A stretch of DNA of 64,000 nucleotides. It comes from Tritrichomonas musculus. Taxonomy: Eukaryota; Parabasalia; Tritrichomonadida; Tritrichomonadidae. The stretch spans positions 8,432,001-8,496,000 of the forward strand of contig JAPFFF010000001.1 of assembly GCA_039105265.1 (NCBI GenBank), read 5' to 3'. The translations under genes were made by a program, and so were the position numbers. Positions 39,848 to 50,600 of the stretch are shown piece after piece (within the stretch, counting starts at the first letter, position 1; each line of letters opens with the position of its first letter). Under the pieces are notes generated by a model. The model had not been told where the DNA came from and ran no database searches. It saw only the letters and a list, made by a program, of their open reading frames with translations.

Positions 39848-41374
39848 ATGAAGAAAGGTGGAAAAGAATTTCGTTCATCAAATTATTATGATTTACTTGA
39901 ACGTTGTAAAAAATATCCCAAGAGATTATTGAAAATAAAGAAAAAAGTTCAAATGACATTTGCGATATTAGCATCAGGACTAGGTTATAATGATGTAGCA
40001 GAATTTTGTGAATATAATGATTTTCCTATCATGGACGAATCGTCATTTTATGACTACCTTCACTTTTTTGATCAAATATTAGATAACTTAGTAGGAAAAA
40101 TATGCTCTGAAAAACTGGAAGCCGCTTTACAAAAAGAAAAATTCATAGTCGGTTTCGATGCAGGTTGGGCGCATCGTAGAAATGCAAATCAGTGCATTGG
40201 AATTATGATAGATTTATTAACAGGTTTGATCGTTTCATTTCAAATTGTCCACCATGGACCGGAAAATTCAATCAATTTGACATCAACACAACAGCATTCA
40301 AAAAGTATGGAGAAAATTGCACTTAAAAAAATTTTGAATAAAATTAAAATTCCAGATTCAATTAAAATGGTTTTTATTCATGATTGCGACATTCAAGCTG
40401 ATTCAATTATTCAGAAAGAGTTACCTTTTTGTGAAATCAAATATGACCCAAATCATTTTATCAAAAGTCAGAAAGCAATTATAGATTATTATTGCTCAGA
40501 AAATCAAATATTAAAAAAATTAAATGAAAGAATTAAAACTTTTTATTCAAGCCTTATGCATGATCAAGATTTGGACTTAGAGACTAAAATTGAAAAGTGG
40601 AAAAATATGGTTCAGCATTTCATCTCAACCGAAAACTTGTCTGAAAAAGACAATTCTGAGACTATTGAAATTTTGAATAGTTTAATTAACGAACTGATTG
40701 AATCTTTTTCAAAAATTGATCCACATTTCAGTACAAATGCTTGTGAATCTTTTAACCATGCAAGAGCAATGATTGCAAATAAAGATGTTGCATGGAGATT
40801 ATCCTGGCGAATAAGAGCCTTTATTTCGATAATAAGGTGGAATGAAGACGATTGGGTTAAAATAATTCTAAACGAATTTCAAATTTATGAAATAAATGAT
40901 TCAATAGCAAAAAGAAAGAAAAAAGAAAGAAAAATGAAAAGAATTATTGAAAGAACTCCAGAATTTAAGAAAAAAAAAGCTAATTATATAAAACAAAAAA
41001 AAAAAAACAAATATGTTTCAAAGAAAAACGATCAAAATTCACACAAATATTGTGATGAAAAAATGAAGAAAAAACGATCATATAAAAAAAGCACAATGCC
41101 AAAAGTTCCAAAACTTTCACCTACTCAAAGAAAAATTACAGAGGCTTTAAGAGCGTTAACAAAAGAAGATAAGCCATTCATTTCTGAAATTACTATAAAG
41201 AAATACATCGACACTTATTTTGATGCAGAAAATTCAAAATTTGCAATAAGAATCATGAAATCTCAACTCACGAGAATGGTCAATGACGGTATAATTATCA
41301 AAAAAAGAAATAGTTATGCTTTCTTGATTGAAGAAGAAAAAGTTGACCAATTACTGAAAAATTCTAAAATATAA
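39848..41374 (+). CDS. Mutator-like DDE transposase with C-terminal linker-histone (H15)-like winged helix
   Basis: The 508-codon ORF is intact. Residues 95-330 carry an RNase H-like transposase pattern: VGFDAGWAHRRNANQCIGIM (Asp104, with a Gly-rich second strand), FIHDCDIQADS (Asp179/181), CEIKYDPNHFIKS (Asp200) and NACESFNHARA (Glu300). The DPNH..K and ES.N blocks are typical of Mutator-like families. Residues 355-420 are strongly basic. Residues about 424-495 (TQRKITEALRALTKEDKPFI, then IKKYIDTYF, then GIIIKKRNSYAFLIEEE) fit the H1/H5 globular winged helix. No terminal inverted repeats were found within about 600 bp, so it may be a domesticated gene or an element whose ends were missed. 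Confidence 0.65.
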   Translation: MKKGGKEFRSSNYYDLLERCKKYPKRLLKIKKKVQMTFAILASGLGYNDVAEFCEYNDFPIMDESSFYDYLHFFDQILDNLVGKICSEKLEAALQKEKFIVGFDAGWAHRRNANQCIGIMIDLLTGLIVSFQIVHHGPENSINLTSTQQHSKSMEKIALKKILNKIKIPDSIKMVFIHDCDIQADSIIQKELPFCEIKYDPNHFIKSQKAIIDYYCSENQILKKLNERIKTFYSSLMHDQDLDLETKIEKWKNMVQHFISTENLSEKDNSETIEILNSLINELIESFSKIDPHFSTNACESFNHARAMIANKDVAWRLSWRIRAFISIIRWNEDDWVKIILNEFQIYEINDSIAKRKKKERKMKRIIERTPEFKKKKANYIKQKKKNKYVSKKNDQNSHKYCDEKMKKKRSYKKSTMPKVPKLSPTQRKITEALRALTKEDKPFISEITIKKYIDTYFDAENSKFAIRIMKSQLTRMVNDGIIIKKRNSYAFLIEEEKVDQLLKNSKI

Positions 41375-42168
41375 AATTTACTGAAAAAATGAAATTTTTG
41401 ACTAAACAAAAAATTAGAAAAAAATCGTAAATAATTATTTCAATACTTTACTACATTCAAAAATAAACAAAGCTTTTTTCATGTAAGAAAAGATTATTTG
41501 AAAATTAAAAAAAAGTTATAGTAATGTTTTTAATATTATTACACTGAATTAGAATTGTAAAACTTAATATTCAATTTCCTCTTATATGAAAAATAATAAT
41601 TTCTGATATAATGATCATGCTAATGCCAAATAGGAAAAAATTAATCTTTTCATTTTTATACTATTAAGCATAATAGAGTAAAACAAGAAAATTGTCTGAA
41701 TGACAAAGTTTTTTATATATTTTCAATGATATTTTTAAGTTTATCTTGTTCGCTTTGTAGTTCCGTATATTGATTGGAAACAACAAGAATATTGCTTTTT
41801 TATTCAATTAGAGCCTTTTATCATCAAATAATTTGTTGATATTTAAATATTTTTTGATTTTTTAAATTTGAATGGATTGAATAGATTATCAATTTTTTGT
41901 ATGAGTTTTCACAAACGATATCCAAGATCATCCTTAATCCTCGTTAACTTATTGTAAACATTTGAAAAAAGTCGAAATCTGACACTTTCATGCGTTTACT
42001 CAGAATAATTTTGTGAGGATTCATTGAATTCATTGTATCTAATACTAAAATATATCCAAACTTTTGGAAAATCGTTCAACACTTGTATCATATATCATGG
42101 ACAAATTAGTTGATAATATTTTTTTATAGTTAATAATATTTTTGTTAACATTTTTTAATAACGAGAAA
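41375..42168. other. Intergenic; possible coding scrap on the minus strand
   Basis: A minus-strand stretch near 41720-41800 reads NILVVSNQYTELQSEQDKLK with a stop soon after, which could be the tail of a lost coiled-coil gene. Otherwise AT-rich. Confidence 0.3.
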
Positions 42169-42414
42169 TTATGAATTTTGGGGAGCTTTGATACCATATA
42201 TTTTTAATATCTTTTGAAAATCATCAGAACTTAATATCTCTTTTTGAATATCAATAGGTTCATTTAAATTATTTGGTTGAAAAACAACAATTTTACTTCT
42301 TTCATTAAAGTAATAGAGTGTAGTCCTAGTTCCTCCTTCTTCATCTAATACTTCTTCAATAATTGGAGTTTCATCTTTTGGAGCAATTTGCTCCTTTGCC
42401 AGAATAAAAAACAT
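42169..42414 (-). CDS. Small acidic protein, 81 residues, unrecognised
   Basis: It starts at the ATG at 42414. The composition is that of a folded small protein rather than random AT-rich sequence (EEVLDEEGGTRTTLYYFNER, then IDIQKEILSSDDFQKILKIY). There is a predicted beta hairpin around GGTRTTLYYF and two helices near the end. No family is recognised and there is no signal or membrane segment. It is followed by the HAD phosphatase on the same strand about 500 bp upstream. Confidence 0.5.
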   Translation of the reverse strand: MFFILAKEQIAPKDETPIIEEVLDEEGGTRTTLYYFNERSKIVVFQPNNLNEPIDIQKEILSSDDFQKILKIYGIKAPQNS

Positions 42415-42922
42415 ATTTTCTCCTTTTTATTTTTAAACTTGTCATTTTAGCTTTTTGAATAAATTATGATATTTAATTCACTTTTTGAAACAAATCAATT
42501 CAAACTTTTCTATAAAAGAATTATTAACTTTGAGGTTATATTGTAGGGAAAGAGTTTGTTTATTTCGTTATCACTTCATTCACCTGCCTGCCTGTTTTTC
42601 GAAAATAAATTAATACATTCTCATTCAAAATTTTCTTAAAGATATAACAAAATAACAAAATTTAATACTGTTCTTTGAATTTTTTATTCATATTATTTTT
42701 TAAAATTTCTATGACTGGTAAATGAATTAGTAGATATTTAATTATGATAAATTATTATTTAATCATGAGTGATTTGTAAAGTTGATAAAAAAATTTAAAG
42801 GCATAAAGATCATCATGGTATATACTGATTTTGGCCCTTTTGTATATTACAGTATATCAACTTGCTTCGTTACCGTTTGAAATAATAATAGTGAACGATA
42901 ACGGCAAAGTATTATGAACATT
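42415..42922. other. Intergenic; Myb-like motif
   Basis: GTGAACGATAACGGCAAAG near 42890 contains AACGATAACGG, resembling trichomonad Myb recognition elements. AT-rich otherwise. Confidence 0.3.
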
Positions 42923-43600
42923 TTATTCTTTATCCCATATAAAGACAGATTCATCAAAATTAGAATAGTTATCAAAGACATAGGTTGCTTTCACTCCAAA
43001 AGAGTCTTTCTTATAATCTTCAGTTCCGTTGGTAAAAAGTGCGCATGGCATATTTGCTGCATTTGCTGCTTTTATTCCATTTGGTGTGTCTTCAAAAACA
43101 AGTGAGTTTTCAGGTTTAGAACCAAGTTTTGAAGCACATGTTAAGAAGATTTCTGGAGATGGTTTAGCATTTTTAACCTCATCACCACAAACCACAATGT
43201 CGAAGAGCCCCAATAATTCTTTATGCTTTCCAAATTTTAGATTAGTTGTTTCTCTTGTTCCACTGGTTGCTAAGCCAACTTTATATCCTTTGGATTTCAA
43301 GCGTTTAATGAAATCAGCAACGCCGGGAAATGGTTGAGAATCAGCAAGCTTTTCATGAAGTAATGATTTTCTACGATCAATTAGTTCTTGTGCTGTCATA
43401 TCTAAGTGCAATTCGTTTACAACAAGCTCAGCAGCTTTGTATTCACTCATTCCGTTTAATTTATTTTGAAGTTCATCTCCATAGTCACACCCTATTACCA
43501 TATTTGTTGTTTCTCGGTATGCAGGAATTGTATCAAGAGTAGTTCCATCATTGTCAAATATTATTGCATGAATTGGATGATTCCAAGCTTTTTCTGTCAT
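42923..43600 (-). CDS. HAD-family phosphatase (PUDP/beta-phosphoglucomutase-like)
   Basis: The ORF has 225 codons, the normal size for subclass IA HAD phosphatases. Motif I is DNDGTTLDT (residues 16-24, both Asp present), motif II ATSGTRETT, motif III the Lys in KNAKPSPEIF, motif IV VFEDTPNGIKAA. The cap is helical, between motifs I and II. Closest in style to pseudouridine-5'-phosphatase (HDHD1) or the yeast DOG/GPP group; substrate cannot be fixed from the sequence. Cytosolic. The minus strand has a TCATT initiator about 8 nt before the ATG, and the stop overlaps TAAA. Confidence 0.92.
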   Translation of the reverse strand: MTEKAWNHPIHAIIFDNDGTTLDTIPAYRETTNMVIGCDYGDELQNKLNGMSEYKAAELVVNELHLDMTAQELIDRRKSLLHEKLADSQPFPGVADFIKRLKSKGYKVGLATSGTRETTNLKFGKHKELLGLFDIVVCGDEVKNAKPSPEIFLTCASKLGSKPENSLVFEDTPNGIKAANAANMPCALFTNGTEDYKKDSFGVKATYVFDNYSNFDESVFIWDKE

Positions 43601-43607
43601 AAACTTT

Positions 43608-43612
43608 AATGA
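43608..43612 (-). promoter_or_regulatory. Initiator-like TCATT upstream of the HAD phosphatase gene
   Basis: TCATT on the minus strand lies 7 nt before the ATG at 43600 and matches TCA-Y-W. Confidence 0.4.
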
Positions 43613-43871
43613 ATATAAAATTGAATTCAGCGGCCATATAATTTCTTAAATTAAATGAAAACGTATAAATTCAATAGTGTTTCGAATATTTGATGAATTT
43701 ATATAATTATATTATTAAATCATCCACAATTGAGAAAACAGTTTGTGGTGATGAGTTAAAATGAATTAAAATTGTATTAAAAACATTATTCTTGCCAAAA
43801 ATGCATTTTAATCTACTAAATCAATTTGAGAAGACATTATCAAAAGTTTGTTTGAAAAATTGATTGGGTTA

Positions 43872-44417
43872 ATGTTTTTATTCATCTTACTATTATCACG
43901 CAAACCAGAATATAGGGTTTGCAACAGAGATAAAGAAGGAAGAGTTGTTTCATGTGAAAATAAATCATGGAATCCAAATAATGCGCAAATTCCATGTCAA
44001 TATCTACCTATTCAATTTGTTGAATGTATTACGCATTCTTTTGACAAATTTCAAAAAGAATTTGTAAATGGCACGCTACCATTAGATGGATGTCCAAAGG
44101 GGCATCAAAGTGAGACAATATTTGGCACTGCTGTATGCCATCCATTAGAAGGAATTTATTGTATTGGCGAGCAATATTGGATGAACACAACATATCCTTG
44201 CTATGAAAGTGGAACTTACTCTATTGTTACCAGTTTTCTACTTTCTTTTTTGCTTGGAATACTTGGAGCTGATAGGTTTTATCTAGGATATTATTTTCTT
44301 GGATTTTTGAAACTTTTTACTCTTGGGGGAATTTTTGTATGGTGGATTCTTGATTTCCTACTTTTAGTTTTAGGGCAATGGGGTCCATATGATGGAACAT
44401 ACTCAATCAATTATTAA
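43872..44417 (+). CDS. TM2-domain membrane protein (TM2D-like)
   Basis: The ATG at 43872 gives 181 residues; codons upstream are open but lack an ATG. The N-terminus is a short hydrophobic signal (MFLFILLLSRK). The extracellular part, about 100 residues, has six or more Cys and glycosylation sequons (NKS, NGT, NTT). Two membrane spans near the C-terminus form the TM2 domain (IVTSFLLSFLLGILGADRFY, LGYYFLGFLKLFTLGG, IFVWWILDFLLLVLG), including the DRF motif of TM2D proteins. The chain ends soon after. Metazoan TM2D1-3 act in Notch-related and endolysosomal processes, but a role in protists is unknown. Confidence 0.88.
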   Translation: MFLFILLLSRKPEYRVCNRDKEGRVVSCENKSWNPNNAQIPCQYLPIQFVECITHSFDKFQKEFVNGTLPLDGCPKGHQSETIFGTAVCHPLEGIYCIGEQYWMNTTYPCYESGTYSIVTSFLLSFLLGILGADRFYLGYYFLGFLKLFTLGGIFVWWILDFLLLVLGQWGPYDGTYSINY

Positions 44418-44637
44418 TTTCTATGTTTTTTCTTTAATTTCCAAATTGTATTACGTAAGCTTATGTATCTTAATAATATAATACCATGTATATAAAAATT
44501 CATTATGCGTTTATTTTACTTTTTTGCTTTCCTTTTTCTAATATTTTTTCAATATATTTTTTGAATTAAAATTTGTAATTTGATTCAATTTTCAATATTA
44601 ATTCAAAAATATATTAATTAACGAATCAAGAAAATTT

Positions 44638-44642
44638 TCATA
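44638..44642 (+). promoter_or_regulatory. Initiator-like TCATA directly before the ATG at 44643
   Basis: TCATA abuts the start codon of the giant repeat protein and matches TCA-Y-W. Confidence 0.45.
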
Positions 44643-47600
44643 ATGTCTGAGGAAGCAATTCCAACGACGCCTCACGATGATCTAAGTTCTAGTTCAGTTA
44701 CAACAGAAACTTCTTCAAAAGGATATTTACTCGCTCAACAACTTTGTAATCTTCAGCAAGAAAATCTCGTTGTTGGAAAACAAAATCAAGAACTAGCTTT
44801 ACAATTTCATGATGCGTCAAATTACAATCAAGCTTTAGGATTTGACCTTTATCAACTAGATCAAGAAATTGGCGAACTTGAAGAACGTTTATCAAACATG
44901 AAAAATCAAATTAAAGAAATTGATCAACAAACAAAAGCTATTACAAAAAAAGCTGACGAATATAAAAATGCTCTTCGTAACGATAAAGAATTTTCTTCAC
45001 TAGCAAAGCATTTAAGAAATTTACAAAAAACGCACCATTCAGCATCAAAGAGTTTGGCTCAATTACGTGAAATACTCGGAGATCCAAAGTTTTCAATGCT
45101 AGATGGAGCGCTTCAATTAATGCAAGAAAAAATTCATTTTTTATATTGGAGTAATACTGAACTACATCAGCAGATCGAGCTAATGCAACAATTATTAAAT
45201 GAAGGACGAGAAGGGGCTATAATAGAAGAAGATTTGGAAAAAATGAATGATTTATCGAATTTAAAATTGGAATATTATGATATGAAACTTTTCGAATCGC
45301 AGCTAAAAAACGGTGGGAAAAATGCCCTCAAAATAATTCAAAATGAATCTGATTCATCTGCACCTGCAGATTCAACCAAATATGTTTTATCACCATCAAA
45401 AAATAAAAAATCGACATTGCAAAAAAAAGATGATGAGCCTAAAATAAAAAGCAAAAATAAATCGAAAGAAAAACCAAATTTATATGAAGATGTTCTTGTA
45501 CCTGATGAAAATGAAGAAGGCAAATATAAAATATTTCGAAGGCCATTGAAAAGTGATGGGAAAAGGAAAAAATATCAATGGAATAATACAAGAACGAAGA
45601 AGATGAGACAAACTCGTGTTCAAAACCAAAATGGTGACGAGTACGAGTATCTATATGAATATGATTATAGTGATACGAATGAAAATGACAATGATATCAA
45701 GAAAAGAAAGAAAACACGAGTTGATCCTGAAGATGAAGAAATTGACAAAATAAAAATAAATAAGGATAATTTAAACGAATTTAAAAAGAATCCAAAAACA
45801 GGCAAAAAAACCAGAATTCACAAAAATAAAAGTAATGAAGATGAAATAGAACCAGAAGAAGAAAAAGAAGAGAAAGAAGAAAAGATAAAAACCAAACGAA
45901 GAAAGAGGAATAATAATAAAAAGAAAAAATCACATGTTGATAATGATAACGACAGTAGTGAAGATGAAATAGAACCAGAAGAAGAAAAAGAAAAGAATAT
46001 AAAAACCAAACGAAGAAAGAGGAATAATAATAAAAAGGAAAAATCTCCTGTTGATAATGATAACGACAGCAGTGAAGATGAAATAGAGGCCGAAGAAGAA
46101 AAAGAAGAAAAAGAAAAGAAGATAAAAACCAAACGAAGAAAGAGGAATAATAATAATAAAAAGGAAAAATCTCACGATGATAATGTTAATGACAGCAGTG
46201 AAGATGAAAAAGAAGATAATGAATACGGATATGAATATGAATACGAGCCAGAACCGACAAAAGACGTTAAAAAAACATCAAGTAAAATTAATAATATTAT
46301 CAATAGCAAACCAAAAACAAAGAAAGAGAAGAAAGAAGATCAGTCAATTAATAATAACAACGACTCTGATATCATAATCGAAGAGGAAGAAGAAGATATC
46401 TCTGAATTTTGCGATTCGGAAGGATTTTCTCATAGAAGAAACAAAAAAACGGGCGAAATGGAACGATATAGGCGTTTTGAATTTTCTGATGGCAAAGAAT
46501 ATGAAGATGTTATCGTTTCCGAATCCGAGCAATCAAGAACAAACATAAAAATGAAGCGAAATCGAATAGACAAGAAAAACAACTGTTATAAGCATTACAA
46601 AAAGAAGAATTCAAAGAGTGACAAGATATCTATTATTAGACAAGAACGAGTTTTATATAATAATGATGAAGAATATGAATACGAGTATGAATATGATGAT
46701 AATAATAATACAGATGATATTAATAATCGTAAGCGTAACCGACAACGTGTACCAACGAAATCAGAGATCATTCCCACGTTTAACAACGAAGATGAAAATG
46801 GCTTTCGTATCCAAACGACGCTCAACTCTCGCAAAGAAAAAGTTAAAAAGATAATTCGTACGTTTAAAGACGTTAAGGGACAAACATATAAAGACACAAT
46901 TGAAAAAAACGAGTATACTGGCGAAGATGAAGTTGTTCGTAGAATGACAAAAAGTGACAAGACAGATGAACTCAAATACTCATCAAAGAAGAAGAAAATG
47001 ACTCGTCATTCAAGAACGCACAACCTAAAAAGCGGAAAAGAAATTGAGTATGAATATGAATACGATACCGATCAAAATGGTGAAAAAATTCTCCTTTCTA
47101 AGAACATAGTTGATGATCAAGAAGACGAGATAATTCCAGCAATCATTCTCAAATCTGAAGTTCAAAATAACCGCCGTAACCACCAAGGATTTGACCTTCC
47201 AGGGCGAAAACGAAAAGTTGAAATGAAGAACGGAATTGTCTACGAGGACACGTTACAATCCGACCCCGAAGAAGGCTCACAAAAAGTTATTAGGACGATC
47301 ATGAAAGGTGAAAAAATTCAATATACACCCAAGGGCAAAAATAAAGTACGAAGGGTTCGTGTCCAAAATGACGATAAGGAAGAGTACGAGTATGAATACG
47401 AGTACGACAATCACAACGAGAAAAAGAAGACACGAGTACCGAAGAAGGACGAACAGTTGGATGAAATCGGAGATGGTCCGACCTTGCCATATAAAAAGCG
47501 CACCGATAAAGAAACCGGCGAAACCGTTTTGGTACAAAAAGTGGCATCCAAAGATGGAGGCAATTTGTACGAAGACGTTGTAACTACGAATGATCAAGGC

Positions 47601-50600
47601 GAAGTCATCGTGACGCGCCGTCTTCTTTCAAAAGGTAACGACGACGATGAAAAAGCTCAGAAATTACAATATGATGAAAAAACGGTTACCGATGAAAAAG
47701 GCCACAAAAAGAAGCTGAGAACAAGGAGATCAAAGGTCCGATACGAAGACGGACATGAAGAAGAGTTTGAGTACGAATACGACGACGTTGAAAATACGAA
47801 AACGAGGAAGTTTGTGCCGAAAGAAGAAGAGGCTGTTGAGTCGATTACAAGTGCGCCGAAGATAAGCCGGAAAGAGAAGAAGATGCTCAATGAAGGAAAA
47901 AGTGACAGCAAAACCGCTTTGTCAAATTTCGGCTACAAAGACGTCATCGATGAAAGGACGGGAAGAAGGAAGAAAGTGAGAATCGCCGAGGATGAAAACG
48001 GCCAGAAATACGAGTACACAAAAGAGGAAGACCCACAAACAAAAGTGACACGAATCACGAAGAGGAAGCTTGACAATTCGCAAAGTGAGCCTAAATTGAA
48101 ATACGATAAAAATCCTCTCAAAAAGTCGAAAACAAGAAGGTCTGAGGCACGGCTCCTCGACTCTGAACGTGAGTACGAATACGAGTACGAATACAATGAA
48201 AACGACAGCGATGACCTTCAAAGAACTTCTCGGAAAAAACTGCCAAAAAAAGACGCTGACGGTTTCTATCAAAATAATAATAAACGTACGGTTCATGCTG
48301 ATGATGGCAACGTGTACGAAGACACCAAAACAAAGGACGGAAAAATCATCCGGCGCCAGCTGGACAGCGGCAAGAGCAAGAAGAGACACACAAGAGTCAG
48401 GAACGAAAACGACGAAGAATACGAATACGAATATGACGATGAAAAAGGATTCAAAGAAATTGTGAAGAACATTGATGACGAGGTCATTCCGCACATCAAG
48501 CTCGAGTCGAGACCACGAGTGCACAAAGTTGGCGAGAACTTTGCGTATTACAAAGGCAGAGAGATGAGGAGAGTGCAAGGGAGCGACGGGCACGAGTACC
48601 AAGACGAGAAAATTGGAAATGAAATAAAACGATCAAGAATTGACCATAATGGCCAAATTAAATATAAGAAGAAGCGAGGGAAGAACAAAGAGAAGATCAA
48701 AGAGAGGCACGTTCTTTATTTAAGGCCTGATGATGAAGAAGTTGAGTATGAATATCAATATGAATATGAGAATGATGATGATGATGAACCTACCAAGACA
48801 CGAAAAGTGACAGACGATAGAGAAATTGAGTCACTTTTGAAAAGAAAAGAATTCAAAGAAAAAACCGATCCAAAGTCAAAAAAGACGCGTCTTGTTCGCA
48901 AGGTTAAGGCAGAAAATGGCGACTTGTATGAAGACGAAATAGACGAAAAGAAAAAGAGAATCATTCGAAGAAAATTGGATAAAAATGAAAATGGCGGTTA
49001 TTCCTATCAAAAAGTGGGAAATAACAAGAGAATGAGACATTCAAGAATTGGAAAACTTTCACCTCTCCTCAATGATGATGAATATGAATATGAGTATGAA
49101 TATGATGATGATAACGATGAGGTTATTAGAAGAAAAGCTAAAAATCTTTTGTTTGAGCCAATTGAAAAATTGAATGCTAAAAGATACGTTAGTGATTCCT
49201 CTCAAATTTGTGAGGAGGAGGAAGATGATGATGAAACTGGTAAAAAGAAAAATATTCACATAAGTAAGCATCAAAATGTGGAAAAATTAATTAATCCGGC
49301 TACCGGAAAACCTTTAACTGTAAGAAAAAATGGAAAAGATTACGAAATTGTTTTTAACCCAAAAACAAATAAAACTGTTAGACAAAGAAAAGTTAGGTGC
49401 AATAATAATGATGATATAGTTTTTGAATATGACGATGACGATTTAGATGAAGATGGAAATCCGAAAAAAACAACTAAACGAATCATTAACGACGATCACG
49501 CTGAACTTGACTCTGAAGGATTTTATGAGAATAAAAAGGCTAACGGAATTAAGACTCGTCGCGTTACAGGTAAAGACGGTTCTTTTTATATAGATACTAT
49601 TGAAAACGGAGGAAGAATTCGTAGAAGAGTCGTTAATTCGGCTTCTTCTAGTGATTTAATTTATAAAAAGATGAGTAATAATAAACTTGTTAGGCGTTCA
49701 AGAGTTCATGACGAATGTGGGGAAGAAAAAGAATATGAGTATGAGTATGAAAACGAAGAAGATGAAGAATTTACTCGTAAGGTTATAAAAGATAAAAGCA
49801 AGCACGAAATTGAAGTAATAAAAGAAAATGATTTCAAAGAAGTATCAGATTCTAAATCTGGCGAAAAAATTAAAAGTCGGAAGAAAAAAGGTTCAAAAGG
49901 CGAATTATACGAAGATACCCTCCAAGATAATAAAATAATTAGAAGACCACTAGATAAAAAAGGTAAAAAGTTAAAATACGATGTTGATGAGAACGGAGTT
50001 AAAACTAGAAGATCACGTGTTCGTAACGAAAATAACGAAGAATATGAATACGAATATGAATATGATGAAGAAAACGAGAATCCAACAAGGACAAGAATTC
50101 ATCCTAATGATGAAAAAATTGAGAGATTAGATGGAGCCAAAAAATATGAAGGCGGATTTGTTGACCAATATGAAACAGTCAATGGTGAAATTACTGATAA
50201 TAAAAGAAAAGTTAGAAAAGTTAAAGGAGATAGTAATCAGACATTTGAGGACGAATTAGTTGACGGTAAAATTAAAAGGAGGCCGTTAAATAGAAAAGGA
50301 AAAATTAGTTATAAGCGTAGAAACGATAAGACTGTTAGACAAGAAAGAGTTAGAAACGCTCAAGGAGATGAATACGAATACGAGTATGAATATGATGATA
50401 ATGAAAATCGAAAGAAATATCGAGTTGATCCCAATGATGAAAAAATTGAACCAATTGAAAATTCTGATGATGAATACGAATATGAAGAAGATGAAAATGA
50501 ATCTAATTTAGAAGGATTCTCTTCTCAAAAGAATGAAAAAACAGGTGAAATTGAAAAATCCAGAAAGTTCACAAATAGTCAAGGCCACATTTACAAAGAT

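Noticed and set aside
45818-48602. Several minus-strand frames (Phe/Ser-rich) opposite the giant gene
   Set aside because: Mirror images of Lys/Glu/Tyr-rich codons in the real gene.
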